From Demequina mangrovi (lineage in GTDB: Bacteria; Actinomycetota; Actinomycetes; Actinomycetales; Demequinaceae): a stretch of 64,000 nucleotides of DNA. The stretch is from the NCBI RefSeq assembly GCF_000759715.1, contig NZ_BBLU01000003.1, positions 219,244-283,243 of the forward strand. Direction: 5' to 3'. A program made the translations under genes and the position numbers. This document shows positions 52,599 through 60,108 of this stretch, in pieces. Positions within the stretch are counted from its first letter, which is position 1; each line of letters opens with the position of its first letter. The notes beneath the pieces are model-generated. The model was not told where the DNA came from. It saw only the letters and a program-made list of their open reading frames with translations, and did no database searches.

Positions 52599-53689
52599 CG
52601 TGCCACCCCGTTGAGCTCCTTGAGCACGGCGATCTCCTCGGCGTCGTACGGGGTGAAGTCGTCGTGGAAGATGTCGTGCATCCACAGCCGCGTGTCGACG
52701 GCCTCGATCCCCTTGATGAAGTCCCACGCCTCGTGGAGCTGGCACTTGCCGTTGACGAAGCCGAAGAAGTAGCTGCCGATCTCCTCGCGCTTCCACAGCG
52801 GCAGATGCGTCGCGATGGTGCTGCCGTACGGACGATGCATCCACTCGGTGTTGAACAGCGGCCGGTCGAACTGCCGGAGCGTCGCGATGAGCTGACGCGC
52901 GTGGAGGTAGTCGCCGTAGTAGTGGAAGGACACCACGTCGGAGAGCTCGACCGCGCGGAGCTCGGGCCCCGGGATGGTGACGGGATCGTTCATCCACGAG
53001 AACGGCGAGGTGGCGCCCCCGCCCCACACCTCGGCGGTGAGCGGCTGCTCGACGTCGGCGGCGCGGAGCCACTCGAACGTCTTCTCCATCATGGGCACCG
53101 ACAGGTCGCCGCGCGAGGAGTTGCCCACCTCGTTCCACACGTTCCACAGGAGGACGCGATCGTCCTCGCCGTAGCGCCGCGCGAGCGACGTGACGTACTC
53201 CTCGAACAGCGGCTCGAGGTCGGGCTCGTCGGTGATGACGTAGCCGACGGTGCTGCCGGTCTGGACGTCGTCGGTGAACGCACCCTCGGCGGAGCCGCCG
53301 AAGTGCCCCGGGACGGGCTCGGGCTGCGGGCCGAGCGGGGCCTCGCGCCAGCGCTCCTTGGGCACCGAGCAGTCGTTGAAGATGACCGGCATCATCGTCA
53401 TGCCGTGCACCTCCAGCAGGTCGAGGAGCTGGTCGAGGTGAGCGAAGAACGCGTCCCTCTCGTAGCGCCACACCTCGAACGGGAGGTAGAAGCGGATGCT
53501 GGTGAGGCCCAGGGACGCGGCGAGCGCGATCTCGCGCGCCGCGTCCCTGTACGCCGCCTCATGGTCGTGGGACTGCAGCAGCCACAGCGGGCCGTCGATG
53601 GCCCCGCTCGGGATGAAGTTGAATCCCGAGATCCAGGGCCTGTCCTCGTACCAGCGGCGCGCCTCGTCGGGAGTCCATCGAGGTCGCAC
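52595..53689 (-). CDS. Clan GH-A-type glycoside hydrolase, family not assigned
   Basis: 364 residues forming a probable (beta/alpha)8 barrel. GLTSIRFYLPFEVW and GMTMMPVIFNDC are early strands, Glu187 in LLWNVWNEVGN is the likely acid/base at the end of strand 4, and Glu282 in LFNTEWMHRP the likely nucleophile on strand 7. This resembles GH5/GH2/GH39-like enzymes, but I cannot choose one. No signal peptide. GTG start three bases after the permease stop; four-base overlap with the GH51-like gene. Its substrate is presumably what transporter B imports. Confidence 0.7.
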   Translation of the reverse strand: MRPRWTPDEARRWYEDRPWISGFNFIPSGAIDGPLWLLQSHDHEAAYRDAAREIALAASLGLTSIRFYLPFEVWRYERDAFFAHLDQLLDLLEVHGMTMMPVIFNDCSVPKERWREAPLGPQPEPVPGHFGGSAEGAFTDDVQTGSTVGYVITDEPDLEPLFEEYVTSLARRYGEDDRVLLWNVWNEVGNSSRGDLSVPMMEKTFEWLRAADVEQPLTAEVWGGGATSPFSWMNDPVTIPGPELRAVELSDVVSFHYYGDYLHARQLIATLRQFDRPLFNTEWMHRPYGSTIATHLPLWKREEIGSYFFGFVNGKCQLHEAWDFIKGIEAVDTRLWMHDIFHDDFTPYDAEEIAVLKELNGVAR

Positions 53690-53692
53690 GTG

Positions 53693-54538
53693 CTATCCCT
53701 TCAGACCCGCGGTGGCCACGCCCTCGATGAACCGCTTCTGGACGATCGCGAACATGATCACCAGGGGCAGCACCGAGATGAGCGATCCGGCCATGGTGAC
53801 GCCGTAGGGGATGAGCCCCTGCGCCGTGCCGTTGAGGATCGCGAGGCCCGCCGTCAATGTGCGGTCCTCCGCGCTGTTGGTCATCACCATCGGCCACAGC
53901 ATGTCGTTCCAGTTGCCCACGAAGTTGAAGATGCCCAGCGTGAGCAGGCCGGCCGTCGCGTTCGGCATCATGACCCGCCAGTAGATCTTCCACTCCGAGG
54001 CGCCGTCGATCATGGCGGCGGCGCGGAGCTCCTTCGGGATCATGATGAAGAACTGCCGCAGCAGGAAGATTCCCGCCACGTCCGCGGCGCGCGGGACGAT
54101 CAGACCGGTCATGGTGCCGATCCAGCCGAACTCCGTCAGCATCTTGTACAGCGGGATCAGAAGCGACTGGAACGGGATCATCATCGTCGCGATGAGGAGG
54201 CCGAACAGCAGCCCGCGGCCCTTGAAGGGGATGAAGGCCAGCGCGTAGGCGACCATCGAGTTGAGGATGAGCGAGAAGAACGTCACGCCCACCGACATCA
54301 TGATGGTGTTCCACAGCTGAGCGCCGACGGGGATCCTCTCGAACACGCCCGCGAAGTTGTCGAGCGTGAAGGTGCTCGGGATGAGCTCCGGCGGGTAGGC
54401 GATCGTCTCGTTCTGAGGCGTGAACGCCGTGACGATGACGACGACGAGCGGGAAGATCGCGAGCAGCGACGCCGCGATGACGAGCAGGTTCGCACCGATC
54501 GTGCCGGGGCGCCGCCAGAACGGGATTGGCTTGTTCAT
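53693..54538 (-). CDS. Sugar ABC transporter permease, MalG type (module B)
   Basis: 281 residues, six membrane segments. The EAA-type loop is RAAAMIDGASEWKIYWRVMMPNATAG. Its ATG overlaps the stop of the MalF-type partner gene. It is shorter at the N-terminus than the module A counterpart. Confidence 0.95.
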   Translation of the reverse strand: MNKPIPFWRRPGTIGANLLVIAASLLAIFPLVVVIVTAFTPQNETIAYPPELIPSTFTLDNFAGVFERIPVGAQLWNTIMMSVGVTFFSLILNSMVAYALAFIPFKGRGLLFGLLIATMMIPFQSLLIPLYKMLTEFGWIGTMTGLIVPRAADVAGIFLLRQFFIMIPKELRAAAMIDGASEWKIYWRVMMPNATAGLLTLGIFNFVGNWNDMLWPMVMTNSAEDRTLTAGLAILNGTAQGLIPYGVTMAGSLISVLPLVIMFAIVQKRFIEGVATAGLKG

Positions 54539-55494
54539 GCGAGATCCCTCTCCTGCTTGCGGCTGATCGAGAGCTGGATCAGACCGATCGTGAGCGTGAT
54601 CGCCATGAGCACGAAGGACAGTGCGGAGGCGTAGCCCTGACGGAAGTTGGTGAAGCCCTCGGTGTAGACCCGGTACACGATGGTCTCCGTGGACCTCAGA
54701 GGCCCGCCGCCCGTCATGATGTAGATCTGATCGAAGGTCTGGAAGGCCGTGTTGATCGCGATGATGATGACGTAGGTCATCGTGGGTCGCAGGCCCGGAA
54801 GCGTGACGGCCTTGAACTGCTGCCACTTGCTGGCGCCGTCGAGCGCGGCCGCCTCGTACTGGTCCGGCGGGATGCCCTGGAGGCCCGCGATGAAGATGAC
54901 CATGAAGTAGCCGAAGTTCTTCCAGACGGCCACGAAGATCACCGTCGGCATCGCCCACGTCTCGTCGTTGAGAAGGTCGGGGAGATTGATGCCGATCTTG
55001 GAGAACCAGTAGGGCATCAGACCCGTGTTCGGGTTGATGATGAAGCTCCACGCGAGCGCCGCGACCGCCATCGAGATGATGAACGGCATGAAGATCGTGG
55101 TGCGCTGCGCGCCGCGGAGGAACAGGTCCTTGCGGTTGAGGAAGATCGCGAGGAACAGCGCGACGCCGATGACCAGCGGGGTGTAGCCGATCGCGTACAC
55201 CACGGTGTTGACGATCGCGTTCTGCGAGTCGGCGTCGGTGAAGGCCTGGACGTAGTTGTCGAGGCCGACGAAGCTCGGCTTGTTGAGCCCGCTGGAGTCG
55301 GTCAGCGAGATCCAGAAGGCGTAGCCCGCGGGGAAGAAGACGAAGGCCAGCAGGATCGAGAGGCCCGGGGCGGCGAAGAGCCAGCCCGTGCGGTTCGCGT
55401 GGCGCTGGAAGTTGTACCGATGCTTCCAGCGGCCGCCGCGGGACTTGCCCGCGGACTCGATCGCGGCCGGCTCAAGGACAGGGTTGGTCGTCAC
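54535..55494 (-). CDS. Sugar ABC transporter permease, MalF type (module B)
   Basis: 319 residues, six membrane segments, EAA loop YEAAALDGASKWQQFKAVTLPGL. GTG start with GGGAG upstream. It follows the binding-protein gene across a stem-loop and forms a CUT1 channel with the MalG-type partner. Confidence 0.95.
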   Translation of the reverse strand: MTTNPVLEPAAIESAGKSRGGRWKHRYNFQRHANRTGWLFAAPGLSILLAFVFFPAGYAFWISLTDSSGLNKPSFVGLDNYVQAFTDADSQNAIVNTVVYAIGYTPLVIGVALFLAIFLNRKDLFLRGAQRTTIFMPFIISMAVAALAWSFIINPNTGLMPYWFSKIGINLPDLLNDETWAMPTVIFVAVWKNFGYFMVIFIAGLQGIPPDQYEAAALDGASKWQQFKAVTLPGLRPTMTYVIIIAINTAFQTFDQIYIMTGGGPLRSTETIVYRVYTEGFTNFRQGYASALSFVLMAITLTIGLIQLSISRKQERDLA

Positions 55495-55520
55495 GATGTG
55501 CTCCCATCACGACGGGGCGG

Positions 55521-55554
55521 GCCTGGGCGCCCCTGCGGACAGGGGCACCCAGGC
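55521..55554 (-). other. Stem-loop between the binding-protein and permease genes (module B)
   Basis: GCCTGGGCGCCCCTG (55521-55535) pairs with 55540-55554 around CGGA with one mismatch. Its place and likely role match the module A stem-loop. Confidence 0.6.
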
Positions 55555-55564
55555 GCGCGATCCG

Positions 55565-56839
55565 TCAGTTGTCCAGGTAGCCCGCGATCTTGGTCTGGGC
55601 CGTGGTGAGGAGCTCCTGCACGTCGCCGCCCGCAAGGATCTGCTGCTGCGCCGCGTTGGACTCCGACTGGATGTCGCTGATGTTGGTGTCGATGCCCGTC
55701 GCGTAGTAGTACGACGTCGGCGCCATCTCGGAGAGCATCGAGACCAGCGGGTCGTCGATCTCAGCGATGTCGATGTCGGTGCGGTTCGGCGGGTAGTACG
55801 ACTCCGTCCAGATGATCTGCTGGTCGTAGCTGTTCCAGAAGTCCGAGAACTCGAGCGAGCAGGTCATCTCCTCGTCGGTGTCGTTCATGCTGGTCGCGTA
55901 CCAGTAGTTGTAGACGCCGGCGACCCAGTCGCTCGGCCAGCCGAAGCCGCCGATGTCGACGCCGAAGCTCTCGGCGGAGGTGATCTCCCACGGACCGTTG
56001 AAGATCATCGCGGCGCGGCCGGAGCCGAAAAGCTCCATGGCGGCGGTGCTGTCCATGCCGGTCGGGCTGATCATGCCGTCGACGAAGGCCTCCTGCCACT
56101 TCTCCATCGTCGCGACGTTCTCCGCGGAGTCGAAGGCGGGGACGCCGTCCGTGATGTAGTCGCCGCCGCCCGAGTGGAGCAGCGTCGAGAACACGCCCAT
56201 GTCCTGGTCGGGCATCGCGAAGCCGTACTGCTCGGGCTCGCCGTCGCCGTTCTCGTCGATGGTCAGCTTCTTGGCGACCTCGATGAGCTCGTCGATGGTG
56301 GTCGGGTAGTCGGCGTCGGTGAGGCCGGCGGCCTCCCACAGCTCGGTGTTGTACCAGAGCGCGAACGGGGTGGTGCCCATCGGGACGCCGTAGGCCTCGC
56401 CGTCCCAGGTGACCTGGTCCTTCGCCTGCGAGTACATGAGGTCGGCGCTCTCGTACTCGCCCGACGAGTAGTACGCGTCCATCGACAGGAACGCGCCCTG
56501 GTTCTTGTAGCCCTCGCCGGTGTCGACGCCCTGGACCACGAGGTTCGGGCCGTTGCCGGCGCCGAGGCTGGTGACGAGCTTCTCGGTGATGGACGACCAG
56601 GCGATCGGCTCCTGCTTCACCGTGCACATGTCGGACTGGTCGTTGAAGGCGTTGACGATCTTCTCGAGCACCTTCCCGTCCGCCTCGGTGTAGCCGTGCC
56701 AGAGCAGCAGCTCGGTGCCGCCCCCGCTCGATCCGTCGGATCCGCTCGCCGAGCTGTCGCTGTCCCCGCTGGAGCAGCCCGCGACGAGGAGCGCCGTGGC
56801 GGCTCCCATGGCGATGGTGCCGTACATGGTCTTCTTCAT
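55565..56839 (-). CDS. Sugar-binding lipoprotein of ABC transporter (module B)
   Basis: 424 residues. Signal with lipobox ALLVAGCSSG (Cys at 22), Ser/Gly linker, then a MalE-type fold: TELLLWHGYTEADGKVLEKIVNAFN, YGVPMGTTPFALWYNTELW, GRAAMIFNGPWEI. It supplies oligosaccharides to the module B permeases. GAGAAGG precedes the ATG. A LacI-2 operator lies about 80 bases upstream. Sequence similarity to the module A protein is low, so the ligand probably differs. Confidence 0.95.
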   Translation of the reverse strand: MKKTMYGTIAMGAATALLVAGCSSGDSDSSASGSDGSSGGGTELLLWHGYTEADGKVLEKIVNAFNDQSDMCTVKQEPIAWSSITEKLVTSLGAGNGPNLVVQGVDTGEGYKNQGAFLSMDAYYSSGEYESADLMYSQAKDQVTWDGEAYGVPMGTTPFALWYNTELWEAAGLTDADYPTTIDELIEVAKKLTIDENGDGEPEQYGFAMPDQDMGVFSTLLHSGGGDYITDGVPAFDSAENVATMEKWQEAFVDGMISPTGMDSTAAMELFGSGRAAMIFNGPWEITSAESFGVDIGGFGWPSDWVAGVYNYWYATSMNDTDEEMTCSLEFSDFWNSYDQQIIWTESYYPPNRTDIDIAEIDDPLVSMLSEMAPTSYYYATGIDTNISDIQSESNAAQQQILAGGDVQELLTTAQTKIAGYLDN

Positions 56840-56917
56840 TGAATGCCTTCTCTCCATTGAGCGGCGCCGGCTCTCGCCGGCCCGTGCTTTCCACGTGATT
56901 CGCAATATTCCAGCCTC

Positions 56918-56931
56918 TTGCAACGTTGTCA
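56918..56931. promoter_or_regulatory. LacI-2 candidate operator upstream of binding-protein gene B
   Basis: TTGCAACGTTGTCA: the CAACGTTG core with one imperfect flank. It is the counterpart of the site 755 bases away at the divergent GH27 gene. Confidence 0.7.
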
Positions 56932-57543
56932 AAGGAAAACCGGAGATTTGAAAGGTCACAACTCGGTTACGGCGGGACCGCCGTCGCGGCACCCGCACGG
57001 CATTGCATGCACGCAAAGCGGCAATGCCGACAGTCGCGTCGAGCCGGGCACCCCGACCTCTCCGCGGACACGTCCCGGCGCCCGCCGCGACCCCCCGGAC
57101 GATGCCTCGCGCGCGAGCCGTCCGCCGCCGGAAGCGGCCTTGCGCGACGACCGGCGACCCCGCGACGCGCGCACCGGACACGGCTCCGCCTCGCCCCGGC
57201 CCTCGGTCGCGGAGCTCGCGGCGCCCGCGCCTCGACGACGAGACCCGGGCGGCGCTCCGCAGGACGACGGGCGGCGTGCGCACGCGAGACCTAGCATCAT
57301 CCCTGGTAAATGTCCATGCAGAACGTCGCGCCTGGCGCGGCTCTCGCACGCACCGGGCCGGCCTGCGGCGGCTCCACCGGGGCCGCCCACGCACCATCGT
57401 GTCCTCCGGCCGGAGCTCGCCTCGGCATCCGCGCGCCGCGCTGAGGAGGCGGCCGCCCGCCGCCCGTGCGGACTCGAGCCGGCGCGTCGTGGACCTGCGG
57501 TCACCGCCCGCGGCCGCATCGCACGTCCACCCGGGAGAGGTGC

Positions 57544-57555
57544 GAGAGCGCTCTC
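57544..57555. repeat. Perfect 12-bp palindrome
   Basis: GAGAGCGCTCTC in the GH27 upstream region; possible regulator site with a central GC rather than CG. Confidence 0.35.
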
Positions 57556-57567
57556 TCCACCCCCCGT

Positions 57568-57585
57568 GCGATGACGCGTCATCGC
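57568..57585. promoter_or_regulatory. Perfect 18-bp palindrome upstream of GH27
   Basis: GCGATGACGCGTCATCGC. It is unlike the LacI-1 and LacI-2 cores, though centred on CG. It may bind another regulator, for example a catabolite-type LacI or GntR protein. Confidence 0.45.
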
Positions 57586-57675
57586 CGCGCGCGCGCATGA
57601 GGCAGACTGGTTCCGGAGCACGCTCCGCGACCCGCGCAAGGCCCCCGATCCGGGGGCGAGCGATGCCAGGAATCT

Positions 57676-57687
57676 TGCAACGTTGCA
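57676..57687. promoter_or_regulatory. LacI-2 candidate operator at the GH27-GH43-GH51 operon
   Basis: TGCAACGTTGCA, identical over 12 bases to the site upstream of GH31. It ends about 14 bases before the GH27 start codon, touching the ribosome-binding region, so it must lie within the transcript leader. Confidence 0.75.
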
Positions 57688-57701
57688 TGAAAGGAAGAGA
57701 C

Positions 57702-58982
57702 ATGCGAGCAGCGACCCCCCCGATGGGATGGAACAGCTGGGACAGCTTCGGCACCACGGTGACCGAGGACGAGGTGCTGGCCAACGCCAAGGTCATGGCC
57801 GAGCGGCTGCTGCCGCACGGCTGGGACACGGTGGTGGTGGACATCGCGTGGTACGACCCGACCGCGCGCTCGCACGGCTACAACGCCGACGCGCCGCTCA
57901 CCCTCGACGGGTTCGGCCGGCAGATGCCGTCGCCCAACCGCTTCCCCTCGGCCGCCGACGGCGCCGGCTTCGGCCCGCTCGCGGCCCAGGTCCACGAGCT
58001 GGGGCTGAAGTTCGGCCTCCACATCATGCGCGGCATCCCGCGCCACGCGGTCGAGCAGGACCTTCCCGTCCTCGGCACGGAGTACACCGCCAAGGACGTG
58101 GCCGACCTCGACCACGTGTGCCAGTGGAACCCCGACAACTACGGCCTCGACCACGACCACCCGGGCGCGCAGGCGTACTACGACGCGCAGGTCGCGCAGT
58201 TCGCCGCGTGGGGCGTCGACTTCATCAAGGCCGACGACATGCAGGCGCCGTACTACGAGCGCGAGATCGCCGCCTACCAGCTCGCCATCCAGCGCTCGGG
58301 ACGCGACATCTCGCTGTCCCTGTCCCCGGGCACCGGGCTGTCCACCGCGCACATCGACCACCTGCGTGAGAACGCCCAGATGTGGCGCATCTCCGACGAC
58401 CTGTGGGACCGCTGGGAGGACCTCCACGCGCAGTTCGCGCGTCTCGCCCGCTGGGCGCCCTTCCAGCAGGCCGGCGGCTGGGCCGACGCCGACATGCTCC
58501 CCCTCGGGCGCATCGGCATCCGCGCCGAGCGCGGCGAGCCCCGCCACTGCCGCCTCACGCTGGACGAGCAGCGCGCGATGCTGTCGCTGTGGTGCATGGC
58601 CCGCTCGCCTCTCATGGTCGGCGGCGACCTGCCCACCAGCACCGAGGAGACGCTCGAGCTCCTCGCTACCCCCGCGGTCACGGAGGTCCTCCAGGGCTCG
58701 GTCGACGGGCGCGAGCTGCTCCGCGAGCCCCTCGAGGGCGGCGAGCTCATCGTGTGGTCCGCCCGCTCCGCATCGTCCGACCGCGCCTACGCCGCGATCT
58801 TCTGGACCGGCGAGGAGCCTCACGAGGCGAGCGTCGCGCTGTCCTCGATCCTCGGCATCGGCCACGCCGAGGTCACCGCGGCGGACCTCTGGCCGGGCCA
58901 GACCACCGCGATCGCCGACGCCCTGCTCACCGCGACCGTGCCCGCGCACGGCGTCGCGTGGGTCGCGCTGGACGCCGCATGA
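57702..58982 (+). CDS. GH27-like glycosidase (alpha-galactosidase or beta-L-arabinopyranosidase)
   Basis: 426 residues. PPMGWNSWDSFGTTVTEDEV is the GH27/36 clan start. The probable nucleophile is Asp178 (VDFIKADDM) and acid Asp232 (WRISDDLWDRW). The adjacent Asp pair (DDCW) that binds galactose O4/O6 in classical GH27 enzymes is VDIAWYDP here, so the specificity may differ. Some GH27 enzymes act on beta-L-arabinopyranosides, which would suit this locus. No signal peptide. GGAAGAG precedes the ATG. Overlaps the GH43 start (ATGA). Confidence 0.82.
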   Translation: MRAATPPMGWNSWDSFGTTVTEDEVLANAKVMAERLLPHGWDTVVVDIAWYDPTARSHGYNADAPLTLDGFGRQMPSPNRFPSAADGAGFGPLAAQVHELGLKFGLHIMRGIPRHAVEQDLPVLGTEYTAKDVADLDHVCQWNPDNYGLDHDHPGAQAYYDAQVAQFAAWGVDFIKADDMQAPYYEREIAAYQLAIQRSGRDISLSLSPGTGLSTAHIDHLRENAQMWRISDDLWDRWEDLHAQFARLARWAPFQQAGGWADADMLPLGRIGIRAERGEPRHCRLTLDEQRAMLSLWCMARSPLMVGGDLPTSTEETLELLATPAVTEVLQGSVDGRELLREPLEGGELIVWSARSASSDRAYAAIFWTGEEPHEASVALSSILGIGHAEVTAADLWPGQTTAIADALLTATVPAHGVAWVALDAA

Positions 58983-60028
58983 GCAAGCGTCCCGTCATCA
59001 TCGGCGCGGTCGCGGCGGGAGCCGTCGCGGCCCTCGGCGCCGGGCTCGTGATCTGGAGCCCGTGGGCCTCGGACGAGCCGGGCGCGAAGGCACTCGAGCT
59101 CTCCGGCGACCTCGACACCCATGACCCGGCGCTGGTCGTCGGCACCGAGGAGCACGATTGGTACGTGTTCTCCACCGGCGACATCGCGAAGGCGGCGGGC
59201 TCGCCCTCGATCCGCCGCTCGACGGACGGCCTCGAGTGGGAGTACGTCGGAGGCGTGTGGGACGCCCAGTCGCGCCCGATGTGGGTCTACGAGATGATCC
59301 CCGGCATCGAGCACATCTGGGCGCCCGACGTGTTCGAGCACGACGGCACCTGGTACCTCTACTACTCGGCCTCGACCTTCGGCTCGAACCTCTCGGCCAT
59401 CGGCCTCATGACGTCGCCGACCCTCGACCCCGACGACCCGGACTACGGGTGGACGGACGAGGGGCTCGTGGTGAGCTCCGACCCCGCGACCGACAACTAC
59501 AACGCGATCGACCCGTCGATCGTCGAGGACGCCGACGGCACCCCCTGGATGGCGTTCGGGTCGTACTGGGGCGGCATCCAGCTCATCGAGCTGGAGTGGC
59601 CCTCGGGCAAGCCCGTCGACGGCGCGGAGCCGACGACCATCGCCTCCCGCACCGCGGGCGGGACCAACGCCATCGAGGGCGCGTCGATCGAGCACATCGA
59701 CGGGTACTACTACCTGTTCGTGTCCCGCGACACGTGCTGCGCGGGCGTCGACTCGACCTACTCGATCGCCGCCGGCCGCGCGACCGAGATCACGGGCCCG
59801 TACGTCGACTCGTGGGGCAACACCATGGGCTACGACGGCGGCGACGAGATCCTGTCGACCGACGGCACGATGATCGGCCCGGGCGGCGAGTCCTACGACA
59901 GCGGCTACCTCGCGTACCACTACTACGACGAGGACCTCGCGGGGCAGTTCCAGCTCGCGATCCGCGAGCTCGACTGGACCGAGGACGGCTGGCCCATCGC
60001 CCGCACCGCGGACGAGCTCGCCGACTGA
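58979..60028 (+). CDS. Membrane-anchored or secreted GH43 endo-arabinanase
   Basis: 349 residues. The N-terminal span VIIGAVAAGAVAALGAGLVIW has no clear cleavage site or lipobox and is likely a signal anchor. The propeller has Asp49 (THDPAL), Asp178 (NAIDPSI) and Glu233 (AIEGAS), plus SRDTCCAGVDSTYSI, the vicinal-Cys segment of endo-1,5-alpha-L-arabinanases. It would cut arabinan outside the membrane and feed the transporters; it is the only clearly exported hydrolase of the region. Confidence 0.9.
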   Translation: MSKRPVIIGAVAAGAVAALGAGLVIWSPWASDEPGAKALELSGDLDTHDPALVVGTEEHDWYVFSTGDIAKAAGSPSIRRSTDGLEWEYVGGVWDAQSRPMWVYEMIPGIEHIWAPDVFEHDGTWYLYYSASTFGSNLSAIGLMTSPTLDPDDPDYGWTDEGLVVSSDPATDNYNAIDPSIVEDADGTPWMAFGSYWGGIQLIELEWPSGKPVDGAEPTTIASRTAGGTNAIEGASIEHIDGYYYLFVSRDTCCAGVDSTYSIAAGRATEITGPYVDSWGNTMGYDGGDEILSTDGTMIGPGGESYDSGYLAYHYYDEDLAGQFQLAIRELDWTEDGWPIARTADELAD

Positions 60029-60037
60029 CGCCCGACC

Positions 60038-60078
60038 GATGCGGGTGGCGCCCGGCGCTCCCGGGCGGCACCCGCATC
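60038..60078 (+). other. Stem-loop between GH43 and GH51
   Basis: GATGCGGGTG (60038-60047) pairs with CACCCGCATC (60069-60078), with a further CGCCCGG/CCGGGCG stem inside. It may end part of the transcripts or protect the GH43 message. GH51 has its own GGAGAGAGA site downstream. Confidence 0.55.
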
Positions 60079-60108
60079 GTCCCCCCCACCTCAACGGAGA
60101 GAGAGCGC

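Larger units (their letters stand above)
56940..57675. other. Long divergent intergenic region without recognised gene
   Basis: About 740 bases between the two LacI-2 sites. Open frames exist, but they are low-complexity Arg/Pro/Ala readings with no start context. It contains two further perfect palindromes. Its length is unusual for this compact region. Confidence 0.5.

Noticed and set aside
57003..57701. In-frame N-terminal extension of the GH27 gene
   Set aside because: It crosses the LacI-2 operator and ribosome-binding site, and its product is Arg/Pro/Ala low complexity.
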